This document shows, piece by piece, positions 41,101 to 50,600 of a stretch of DNA of 64,000 nucleotides (positions within the stretch are counted from its first letter, which is position 1; every line of letters starts with the position of its first letter). The notes under the pieces were generated by a model. That model saw only the letters and a list, made by a program, of their open reading frames with translations, made no database searches and was not told the DNA's origin. Made by a program: the position numbers and the translations under genes. This DNA is from SAR324 cluster bacterium (GTDB taxonomy: Bacteria > SAR324 > NAC60-12): the NCBI GenBank assembly GCA_028281495.1, contig JANQJU010000029.1:310001-374000 (forward strand), written 5' to 3'.

Positions 41101-42058
41101 CGTTATTGATATAATCTCTAGCCGCGTTTTTCGCACGCTGCCGACTCGTCCAACCGACTTCAAAGCCTTGCTCACGCATTTCTTGGAGATACCGAGAAAG
41201 CTTGGTTTCCACAAAAGCATCAAAGTCGGCTCCTTTCACGAGTCCGAAATAAAGCAACGAGGTCTGGAAATCCTCTGAAATCACACGTTTATGAAGCAGC
41301 GTTTGGTTTTGGATTTCTGACACGATTTGGCTGATTTTCTCTTCGGTATCCTGAATGAGATCGGCTTCTGACTTTTCTAAAATGTCCGGAGTGCACACAA
41401 AACCTTCATAAAAAACCTCCTCCTCTTCGGATTCCTCTTCTTCTTCCAAAAAATCGACTTCGCTGAATTCGTCTTCTGCTTGGCTTTGTTCATAAGCTTG
41501 TAGATGGACCTCCTTATTACGCACGCACTCGACTTGATTGTGGTACGTCTCCAATACCGATTCACAAACACTTCCAATTGCGGGCTGATGCGTTAACGGT
41601 TTTCCAATACAAGACCCGCTGAAATATTCGGCGGTTAATAATGATTCGATTGAATTTTCACCAACTTCGGGTTCCTCTTTCAGTTGCTGTGTCCACCTTT
41701 CCAGATTCAAAAAGAAATTCAGATCCATGGCTTGATTTTCGCCACGTTTGAGCACCAAAAACAGATACTCTTCGACTTCCTCATCTCCTTCTCCGGTGTC
41801 TTTTTTTCGCAGATCTTCCTCCAGTTCTTCCACAGTCTTATTGTCGTAGAAGCCCCGATCTTTCAACGATTCAAAGAACTCATAGGCGGATCCTTCCCCT
41901 TGTTTCGTGAAGGGCTTGATGGTCGTATCAATTCTCAATCCATCGGCATCGGTGAGGCGTTCTTTCGCCACGTAACCCGATACCGTGGCAAGAACCAACG
42001 TCACCAACGCCACGCTTGCGGGAAATTGGACAATCCAGTTGAAAAATCGTCGATACAT
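38186..42058 (-). CDS. RND/MMPL-family transporter fused to two cNMP-binding domains
   Basis: A 1290-residue inner-membrane protein. The N-terminal ~830 residues form an RND/MMPL exporter: a membrane span at about 10-28, an extracytoplasmic loop with an acidic insertion near 210-230, a helix bundle about 330-500 (GNDYAIHF near 391), a second loop and a bundle about 700-860 (VLGVGVDDTIHYL near 773). The cytoplasmic C-terminus carries a cNMP-binding domain (GDTIGEMGLFG near 952), two ~55-residue direct repeats of the DEIIEDG...ADG...EE...LDRI type, and a second cNMP domain (GDVIGGLAMLSGD near 1224). It probably exports a lipid under cyclic-nucleotide control. LolA-like and barrel genes are its neighbours. 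Confidence 0.93.
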   Translation of the reverse strand: MYRRFFNWIVQFPASVALVTLVLATVSGYVAKERLTDADGLRIDTTIKPFTKQGEGSAYEFFESLKDRGFYDNKTVEELEEDLRKKDTGEGDEEVEEYLFLVLKRGENQAMDLNFFLNLERWTQQLKEEPEVGENSIESLLTAEYFSGSCIGKPLTHQPAIGSVCESVLETYHNQVECVRNKEVHLQAYEQSQAEDEFSEVDFLEEEEESEEEEVFYEGFVCTPDILEKSEADLIQDTEEKISQIVSEIQNQTLLHKRVISEDFQTSLLYFGLVKGADFDAFVETKLSRYLQEMREQGFEVGWTSRQRAKNAARDYINNDMKTIIPATVFLMLFSLYLSFRSVFGMLLPFIVVTIALVLTAGVVGLTGVSLNNVTSAIPALLICVGNDYAIHFINYYIRAARLEPEKSKKELVFGVLNHLLIPLSVTALTTVGGFSALMVSEIPAIKDLGLFASVGVVFAIFLTLTFLPAMLLIFPRPKPFEETRRNQKTVLDKALHILAESVRKYPSRVMGLWALIVIGFGVGMGFVRFDGDSNPINPDHPVMVDRQFYIDNFTGQQNLMVILSGKESRDQLKTAETMNGIREFRDWVLDPNNEGVKKIEGLRVDRVDSVLDFLDLNRNGLDNLLDKEVVTHFQTSRRYDWKPYLSANEEMLLVEVLYRGETISTRLEFSTLVAEKFPEFLPNLEFRYSGRNLLFGEAQDNLARGQLESITLALFFVFIILSALFMSVKIGFLSLIPNVIPVVIFFGTIGYFSIPIGFTVSLIAAIVLGVGVDDTIHYLTHHNENVKKLRDEKKAALATIHQVGRPMTYTTISLGLGFIIFVMSEMFHQKVFGVLTAYTFVICLLTDTHFLPAMMSKVKIFTAWDYAGLKLSEAMIKTISLFSNMTLNEAKQATLMAFTIDLKKGDILFKQKDNGDELYVILKGSIEYYLDPEFHSEKKILGRHTAGDTIGEMGLFGTSKRLATAQAVEDCQVLALKLHHLMTYVFQRNPKIATRLFVNLSHKLAKDISSAGHEIAQRKSQTLLEAQENPEVYMEKLKRLVDEIIEDGILEVEEQMVLEQLIYADGVVSPEEQEQLDRINHMLKEGTLKAEKPLEQFVDEIIEDGIVTTDELEELQNRIFADHHVTKEEQAQLDRIEKLIAEGKLIKQDPVYAGIFQQMSQRQVKWLKKNFELKQFPNGARVYSQGDYGDYMLVILKGKFQVEAYKFGQKATVGTVFEGDVIGGLAMLSGDYTRHSSIIANDDAEVLFISEQGLQMMVDKNVKLAAQFYHNLLCMLSGRLERSIKLLYQ

Positions 42059-42370
42059 AAAGAGACCTCAATCTAATGGTAATAGACTCAATCGGTTGGG
42101 AACGACCTCAATTTTTATTTGAAGTGGAACTTGGACTACCGGATCGTTTTTGTGTATGGATATAAATGAGTTGACCTGCTTTGCCAACAGACATTTTTAA
42201 GATTATTCATCTTTAAATTTCAATATTTTCAATTACTTGAACGTAGGGCATCCCAATGAGTTTCGATCAGTTATTCACAACAACTTTCCGGGAGTCAAGA
42301 CTCAATTCCGAGAATAAGAACGAAAACATGCCCATTATGCATATCACCCTAAAACTCAAAGGTTACTTCA
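42059..42370. promoter_or_regulatory. divergent intergenic region between the MMPL gene and outer-membrane barrel gene
   Basis: A 312-bp, AT-rich non-coding region between two divergent genes that probably act together, so it likely holds two promoters and shared control. The stretch 42190-42240 is particularly AT-rich. I could not assign convincing promoter elements, and see no small ORF, RNA or clear palindrome. Confidence 0.5.
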
Positions 42371-43897
42371 ATGGAACAAACTAACTCAGGATTCTCCCAT
42401 AAGTTTTTTCTAATACTGGGCCTCATTCTCGTGATTTTATTGATCGGGGTGCCCCAATTCGGGTTTTCACAAGAATCCCCCGAAGAAGGCGATGCCTTTC
42501 TTGAGGAAGATCCCGTTGCAGAGGAGGGTGATGCTTTTTTGCAAGAAGACCCTTTGGACGAAGAAGCCGAAGCTCCCCTCGATTCCCCCCCGGACACGGC
42601 ACAACAAAGCCCAGCAGAAGAAACGCTTCTTGATAAAATAGAATTCAGCCACCAATACACCATCAAAGCAGAAGCCCTGGACGCCAATCGAGGATTTTCC
42701 TTAGGCGAAAACCCGGCAGAAGAAGAAAGCCTCGCGCTTTACAACACCTACCAATTGTTGATGGATCTGCAAGCGAACCCTCGCCTTTCTTATCATGTGG
42801 AGTTGCAACTCGAACACGAACACGATCATGATCGAATCTCAGAAAAGGGAACCAGCGAATTCACCGGAACCACTGAAGCGGCTTATGTTCGATACCGCAG
42901 CGGTGCTCACTTGTTGACGGTGGGTGACCAGCAATTTGAAATCGGAACGTTGGATTCCAGCCCCATTGATATTCTGAACCAGTCCGAAGATCGATTTTCT
43001 TCTAATATCACCCCAAAAGTGTATTATCGGTGGGGTGCTCACCCGTTTTCAGTGCATCTGTACTGGAATCCTATTTACCGTCCCACCGAGGCTCAAGCGG
43101 AAACAATAGAAAAAAACAATGGGGTGGATGATGACCGCCCCTTCATCCGAAGTTACTATGGAATCCGGCTGGGATATGCAGCCGGAGCTGCCGATATCAA
43201 ACTGGGGGTCTTCCGTTGGTTTGATCGCGATTCCAAATTGAGCACCACCTTCACCATCACCCCTCCACAAACCCTAGACGGAACCACCATCCGGCGCACT
43301 GAAACATTTGAGGAAGAATCGGAGGTGGAGTTTGCCACGTTCGAGATGGATTGGTCGTTTGGCAATTATGTGTGGCGAGTCGAAACCGTCCTGTTTCAAA
43401 ACAAAAACGTTTATGATTTTAAAGTGCTGACCGACAAGCAAATCACAGCTGCTTTACAAACCATCCCCCCTCCTGCCCAGGTGATCGGTGCCGAAGTCAA
43501 CACCTTGGAATTGGATCAAGTTGTTTTTGCCACCACCTTGGAACGAATTGTGGATGATCTCATCATCATGCCAGGAGTCTTGTTCCGTCAGATCCAAGAT
43601 GTCCCCGAAAACACACAAATCGCTTATTACGAAAACGAACGAACCCCTAAAACCGACGAACGCAACGTGGAACGAACCGATGTTTCTTTGTTTGTGAAAT
43701 ATGAGTTCAATGAGGACTTCAACACCACATTCAAGGCGATCAACACCTCTCCCTTTTTTCAAAGCCAGCTTTCCAACGAATGGAAATGGCATTCCTGGAA
43801 ATTCAAGATCGTGAAAGCAGAAAGCGAGCGGCTGTTTGTCACCAATGAAAAATTGAAAAACAATTCCGTTTCGGTGTCGTATCGTTTTGAATTTTAA
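42371..43897 (+). CDS. outer-membrane beta-barrel protein (porin-like) with acidic N-terminal repeat
   Basis: A 508-residue exported protein. The N-terminal signal is long (charged residues, then a hydrophobic core ending near GFSQ, residue 35). An acidic region follows, with a 13-residue repeat (EEGDAFLEEDPVA / EEGDAFLQEDPLD) coded by two 39-bp direct repeats at 42482-42559. The rest is alternating amphipathic strands with aromatic residues (for example RLSYHVELQLEHEHDHD, PKVYYRWGAHPFSVHLYWNP) and ends VSYRFEF with a C-terminal Phe, the outer-membrane insertion signal. It resembles porin-like partners of MMPL transporters. Role: probably the outer-membrane component of the export set. Confidence 0.82.
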   Translation: MEQTNSGFSHKFFLILGLILVILLIGVPQFGFSQESPEEGDAFLEEDPVAEEGDAFLQEDPLDEEAEAPLDSPPDTAQQSPAEETLLDKIEFSHQYTIKAEALDANRGFSLGENPAEEESLALYNTYQLLMDLQANPRLSYHVELQLEHEHDHDRISEKGTSEFTGTTEAAYVRYRSGAHLLTVGDQQFEIGTLDSSPIDILNQSEDRFSSNITPKVYYRWGAHPFSVHLYWNPIYRPTEAQAETIEKNNGVDDDRPFIRSYYGIRLGYAAGAADIKLGVFRWFDRDSKLSTTFTITPPQTLDGTTIRRTETFEEESEVEFATFEMDWSFGNYVWRVETVLFQNKNVYDFKVLTDKQITAALQTIPPPAQVIGAEVNTLELDQVVFATTLERIVDDLIIMPGVLFRQIQDVPENTQIAYYENERTPKTDERNVERTDVSLFVKYEFNEDFNTTFKAINTSPFFQSQLSNEWKWHSWKFKIVKAESERLFVTNEKLKNNSVSVSYRFEF

Positions 43898-44583
43898 TCG
43901 GCTGTTTGGAGTTTTCCAACAAACAGAGCCGAGGCAGGAAGCCCCGTGTTCGGGTGGATCGGTTCTTGAAGTTCTTGGAGGATGAAACCGTTGGTCGAAA
44001 AGAGCCGAACCCAAGTGCTGAGCGTTCGGAAATACCAGGGGGCTGGATCCGAAAAATCATTGTTGAACCCAGCCCACGACCCTTCTCGCCAACTATCGAA
44101 GTACGGATGTTCTCCGGTGCCTAAAACAGGATGAATGGTTTGCACTATAAAGGATCCGTGGGGCTGGAGGAGATGGGGAATGGCACCGAACAGGTTATTC
44201 ACTGAATCCTTTCCAAGTAACGAAAAATTGCAAACCACCGCATCGAAACGTCGAGAAAGCTTTCCTTCGGCCAAATCCTCATAGGAGAGCACCGCATACT
44301 GTCCCCTTCCCAACTGACTGGCTTGTTCGATCAATTCAGGAATCACGTCCACACCCATCACCTCTTTGCCCTGTTCCACTAGGGTGCGGACGAGCCAACC
44401 TTCCCCACAACCGACATCCAACACTGTATGAGGCGAGACACTGAGCACTGCCTCTACAATGGCTTGATTCGTGACCAAGGTGCGGCTTTCGATTTGTGAC
44501 TCACGAATCGCCTTGGTCCAAGGAGTCGCATTTTTTCTCCAGGAATCGATAATTTTTTCATCACTCAACACGGGCACCTTCAT
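43894..44583 (-). CDS. class I SAM-dependent methyltransferase
   Basis: A 229-residue methyltransferase. Motif I reads VLDVGCGEGWL (residues about 56-66), with an acidic residue in GVDV (about 78-81) for SAM ribose, a FDAVVCNFSLLG post-II segment (about 112-124) and a typical motif III. It is probably cytoplasmic. It lies 77 bp after the NRPS termination module on the same strand and may be co-transcribed as a tailoring enzyme, but could equally be a housekeeping gene. It overlaps the convergent barrel gene by 4 bp at the stops. Confidence 0.85.
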   Translation of the reverse strand: MKVPVLSDEKIIDSWRKNATPWTKAIRESQIESRTLVTNQAIVEAVLSVSPHTVLDVGCGEGWLVRTLVEQGKEVMGVDVIPELIEQASQLGRGQYAVLSYEDLAEGKLSRRFDAVVCNFSLLGKDSVNNLFGAIPHLLQPHGSFIVQTIHPVLGTGEHPYFDSWREGSWAGFNNDFSDPAPWYFRTLSTWVRLFSTNGFILQELQEPIHPNTGLPASALFVGKLQTAD

Positions 44584-44660
44584 GAAATGATACTTTTATA
44601 TTTTAGAATTCGTTCCTAAATTGGATTTTTCTTTAAATTAGTGGTTTGTTTTATGAATAC

Positions 44661-47600
44661 TTAAGTTGCTTTTTCAATGCAACCTCGCAATTTATCGGCC
44701 AGCACTTTCACATGAGGCTCTGCTGTCATTGAGACATGCGAGCCAGGAACCCGATGTAGCTCGACCGGTCCGATTTGAGACCATGCTTGCGCTTTGCCTT
44801 CAGCCGTACGGCCTACCGATGCGTTGGGTTCGTCTTCTGGACAAAACAGGGTGATCGGAAGCGATCTCCAATTTTGAGGCTGGTACGCATAAGTGGCTTG
44901 GGCGTTGGCTTGAAACACCTGAATGTAACCTTGCACCTGCTGTAGGTCCGACCCTGGAGGCAAGAAGTGGGTGGCTTCCAATTGCTGTTGCACGTATTGC
45001 CATTGTTCTTTTTGAGGCATCTGCCGAAGTTGCTCATAGGCCTGAGTTCGAATTTGATCACGAGGGTCTGAAGAAGCCGTTCCATGAAATTCGACGGCGG
45101 CAACAATCAAGCTGCTCAACCAATGGGCTTCGTCGACTTTTTCTTCCACCGTCACTTCTGAAAAAGGCGGTACATCCAAAATGGCAAGTAAGGCAATGGA
45201 TTCTCCTGCGGCAAGCAACTGTTGAGCAATTTCAAAGGCCACTCTCCCTCCAAATGAATGCCCTCCTAGATAATAAGGTCCTTGCGGTTGAATTTCCTGA
45301 ATGAGCGAAAGATGGTGTGCTGCCATGGCTTGGACCGAAGTGTGGGGGGTTTGCTTGCCGTCCAGCCCCACCGGCTGTAATCCATAAAATGGTTGTTCGT
45401 TCCCTAGATGTCGAGATAGATGATAAAAATATAAAGCATTCCCTCCACCGCCGGGTAAGCAAAAGAAGGGAGGCTTGGGTCCGCGAGTTTGAATCGGAAC
45501 CAAAGACGACCAAGCTTCGGTAGCCTTGTGTGGCTTTGAGGAGTCTTGAGATGCGGTGAAACCCAATAACGCTTGGGCTAAAGTTTCGATACTCGGATGC
45601 TGGAACAAGGTCGCCAATGGCAAATTCACGCCAAACCGCTTGTGGATAAGAGCCATCAACCGCACCGCTAACAACGAGTGTCCGCCCAATTCAAAAAAGT
45701 TGTCCGTGATGCTGATCGCTGGGTGCCCCAACACTTCTTGGAAAATCTGAAAAAGATTCTGTTCTTCGATGCTGCGGGGAGCCACAAACTCACTTCTGTT
45801 CTCTGAAGGCTGACGTTCCAAAAACGAGACCACGGGCAGCCTCAGTTCCTGAGGTAACCTTCTTTGTAAATCCAGCAACGGAATCTGCGGATGACGAACA
45901 ATCTCTTGGCAGACGTGCTGGATTCCTCTTACGAGCTGTTCAACATGAGGGGTGTCAAAACATCGGGTTTGATAAATGGCACGAACCGAAAGTTGCTCTT
46001 TCGGGGCGATCACCAGAGTCAACGGGTATGCCGTTTGCGCTCCCACGGATTGCTTTGTTCGAACCGGGGTCATTGTCTCTGCTGCGGCGGAATCTGAACC
46101 TGAAGCATAATTTTCAAGCACCAGTAGACTTTCGTATAGCGGCATCGAACCAGGGACCTCACTCCATTGTTGGATCTGCCCGCTTGCGCAATATTCGAAG
46201 GCTTGTTGTTCGGCAATCTCGGTTTGAAGGTCTTGAATCCACGTTGAAAAAGGCTGCTCCTGTTTCAAGCGGACACGAATTGGAACCGTATTGATGAACA
46301 ACCCAATCATTTTTTCCACCCCTGCCAATTCAGAAGGACGGCCAGAAACGGTTGCGCCAAACAACACATCCGTTTGCTCGCTGTAGCTTCCCAGCAAGAA
46401 CGCCCACACGGCTTGCATGAACGTGTTCAACGTCACTTGTTGATTCCGCACGAGGGTCTTCAGTTGATCCGTGGCTTCTTTAGAAAACAGGATAGGGTGT
46501 TCGCCATACGGCATTTCTGATTGGGCCGGATTTGCTACTGAATCTTTGTTTTGGCGGGTATCATCTTCGCGTTTTGTCACCAGCGGTGTTGGTAAGAGGA
46601 AGCCCTGGAGTCGAGCTTCCCAATAAGCTCTCGCTTGTTCGATTTCTTGTGCTTGCAACCAGGCAATGTAGTCCCGGTAAGGTCTTATTGTTGAAGGCTT
46701 CACCGGTTGACGAGGAGTGATGATCGCTTGGTAAAATTCGGAAACCTCTTGGAGTATCAGGGGGCAGCACCATCCATCCAACAAAATATGATGTTGGGTC
46801 CAAATCAAATGGTACCGGTCTGGATCGGTCTGCAATACAGCCAATCGCATCAATGGGGCGTGATTCATGTCAAACCCTCGTTGTCGATCTTCTGTCAAAA
46901 AGGCATTCAAACGGGTTTCTTGTTCCGCTGCTTCAAGGGGGGACCAATCTTCGACAATCAAGGGAACTTCCGCTTCGGGTCGCACGAACTGAAGAGGTTC
47001 TGCAAGATCTTCCCAAATAAACCCAGTGCGTAACATTGTATGTTGCTGAATCACCGAATTCCAAGCCTGTTGATAGGCATTCAGATTCAAGGCTCCATTC
47101 CATTCCCCTACCAATTGTTCTACATAAATTCCTGTTTGTTGAGCCGCTAGAGTGCCTACCAGCATTCCCAACTGAGACGGCGATAACGGATACAAGGCCT
47201 CCATCGTCGGCACCTGATTGACCAATCGATCTAACTCCGCTTGCGTTAAGGAGGTCTCAGGAAAATCGGAAGGTGTGTAACCCCCTGCTTCCGGGGAAAC
47301 GCAGTGGGCAATGAGTTGTTGTAATGCTTCGAGAAAGTCATCCGCGACTGCTTGCATCACGGTGTCTCGATGTAAATGTTTGCTGAATGCCCACGAAAAC
47401 CGGAGCTGACCGCGAGATACGGAACCATTCACTTCGAGAAGGTGGCTGCGTTGTTGCTTTTCACTCGATAAAGGACCGCGGTCGATATCAGCGGCTCCCA
47501 GCAGAAGGGTTTGCGTTTCTTGAGACGACTCCATGTTGTCGAACTGCCCTAAATAATTAAAACTCACTGAAGCTGGAGGCAACGCGACAATTTCAGGATC

Positions 47601-50600
47601 TTGCTTGAGATACTTCAACACGCCAAACCCCAACCCCTGTCCCGGAATCTCGCGAAGTTGTTCTTTGATCGATTTGATCAAGTCACCGGGATGCTGGGTT
47701 TCCGAGTGGTGCTTCAAATGCACGGGAAACGCGGTTGTGCACCAACCCACAGTGCGCGATAAATCGATATCCTCACGAATCGCTTCCCGGCCGTGTCCTT
47801 CCAAATCGATCAGAAAGGATCTTTTTCCAGTCCAACGAAACAAGGCTTGGACCAATGCAGCCAGCAACAAATCATTAATATGAGTACGGTACACCGGAGG
47901 AACGTCTTGTAAGAGTTGTTGCGTCTCATCGGAAGAAAGCACACACGACACTTCGTTTGTCGAGGCTTGCGTGTTGTTGGATGGGGTGATTGCCGTTTCA
48001 GTCGGCAAGGAGGGGTCGGCTCCCTGAAGATGACGGGTCCAAAAACGAACCTCGTGAGAAATGGCTTCCTCTTTCGCATATTCGACGAGCGCCGTTCCCC
48101 AAGTCTGGAATGACGTGGTTTTGTCAGGCAATTGTACAGGCTCATCATTCTGCAACTGCTCGTAAACCGAGACCAAATCTTCCAGCAAAATTCGCCACGA
48201 CACCCCGTCGACCAAAAAGTGATGAATCACCCACAACAGCACTCCGGGCAGATCGGCACCTCGTTGAAACAACACCATGCGTACCAAAGGCCCTTGACTG
48301 AGATCCAAACTGGCTTGGAGCTCTCCGGCATGGTGTTCCATCGTGATTCGTTGTTCATCTGGCGGCAGGGCACTGAGGTCAATCGCCGTAAATGGAATTT
48401 GTCCGGCGTTGTTGGTGTCTTCGTCGACCAGCGTGTGCGCCTGTTTCCACACGCCTTCTATTTCGGTGAAACGAAGACGGAGAGCGTCATGATGTGTGAT
48501 CAATTTCCGTAATGCCTGCACCAACCGATCCACATCGACATGAGGATTCACAGTCAAACTCATGGCTTGATTGAAATGATGCGGATCGGCCACCTGTCTC
48601 TGAAAAAACCAATGTTGAATCGGAAGCAATGGCGCATCTCCCATGACGGGTCCTTGGTCAATGCCGTTGGCTTCTTCGCTCTCCGCTGCAACCATCGCTA
48701 AATCAGCAATGGTCTGATTCCGAAAGATGTCACGGGGCATCAAATGCCAACCGGCTTTTTTCACACGAGCGACCATCTGAATCGAAATGATCGAGTCTCC
48801 GCCAATCTCAAAAAAGTTGTCATGGATTCCCACTTGGTCAAGCCGGAGTAGATTTTTCCAGATATCGACCAAACATCCTTCGATGGCATTGCGGGGAGCG
48901 GCATAGTTCTCTGTGGGGGTTCGGTTGGGAAGGTAGTTTTCGTGCTCTGCTAAAGCTTTGCGATCCACTTTTCCATTCGGGGTCTGCGGTAAACTATCTA
49001 AGAAAACGAAAGCAGAGGGCAGCATATAGTCGGGAACATACCCTTGAAGGTGGGTCCGCAATAAGGCGATTTGTGACTGCGGTTCCACATCAGGTTTGAG
49101 CACAACATAAGCCACAAGACGAGCATCGCCTTCGTCTCGGCGGGCCACGACCACCGCGTCGTGAATGTGGTCATGCCAGGAAAGCACGGATTCAATCTCT
49201 CCCAATTCAATGCGAAATCCTCGGACTTTCACTTGATTGTCGATCCGCCCAAGAAACTTGATGTTGCCATCGGGAAGGTAACACACTAAATCGCCTGACT
49301 TGTAGAGCCGAGCTGGCTCCGTTTGAGAGGCAGAGTTCGTCAATGGATTGATGACGAATTTCGATTCGGTGAGTTCGGGCCGATTGAAATAACCTCGGGC
49401 CAAGCTCGCTCCGCCAATATACAGTTCTCCTGGCACCCCGATGGGGACGGGGCGTTGTTGACGATCCAAAATGTAAGTTTGGATGTTATTCAACGGACGG
49501 CCGATGGGCATGGTACCATCCTCACTCACTGTATCTCCTACGGTCGAACAGACGGTATTTTCGGTCGGACCATAGGCATTGAAAAACCGCCTTCCTGTCG
49601 ACCACTGTTGAATCAGATCCGGAGCGCAAGGCTCTCCCGCAACCCCCAACATTTGGAGATGGGGTAAATTCGTATAGGGCAACGCTCGCAAAGCCGTGGG
49701 TGGCAAAACGGCATGCGTGACGCGATGTTTCTGAAGAAGATCGATCAATAAAGGACCCGGCATCAGGTTTTCTTGGGTTCCCAAGCAGAGGGTCGCCCCT
49801 GAACCAAAAACCATGCCGAATTCAGCAGTTGATGCATCGAAATTGAGGGAAGCAAACTGAAGGAAGGTGGACGTGTGGTCTACCCCAAAGGCCGTTTGCA
49901 TCCCAAAAATCATGTTGGTCAAACCTTGGTGGATGGCACACACGCCTTTGGGTTTGCCGGTAGAACCTGAGGTATGAATGATATAAGCCAGGGTTTCCGG
50001 GGCATGTTCGATTCCCAAATTGGCATCCGACTCATCCTCAAACATCGATTCCACTTCATCCAAATACAGCACCTGCGCCCAGGTCACTGGTAGCCGATCT
50101 TCCAGGTGTTCTTGAGTCAGCACGACCGCTGGAGTGACGTCATTCATGATGAACGACAGCCGTTCGAGCGGATACGAAGGATCGAGCGGAACATAGGCTC
50201 CCCCCGCCTTCATCACGCCCAGCAATCCGATCACCATTTCAAATGAACGGTCCACACACAGCCCAACCACTGTTTCGGCTTCCACTCCCTGTTTTTTGAG
50301 ACAATGTGCAACTTGATTGGATCGACGATTTAGCTCGTCATAAGTGAGGGTGCGGTCTTCTAAGATCAATGCCACGACATCTGGAGTCTGAGCTGCCCAC
50401 ATCTCAAATAGATCGGGGAAACTGCGATATTCGTGGGATACCGTGGTTTTATTGAAATCAAACACCAGACGCTGTTGTTCGACTACCGAAAGGATTGGGA
50501 GATCTGCAACCGGATGGTTCCATCGAGGCACGATGGATTCCATCGCACACTTCACTTGCTCAAGAACCCGTTGGATCGATTCCGGCTGGAAACGTTGTGC

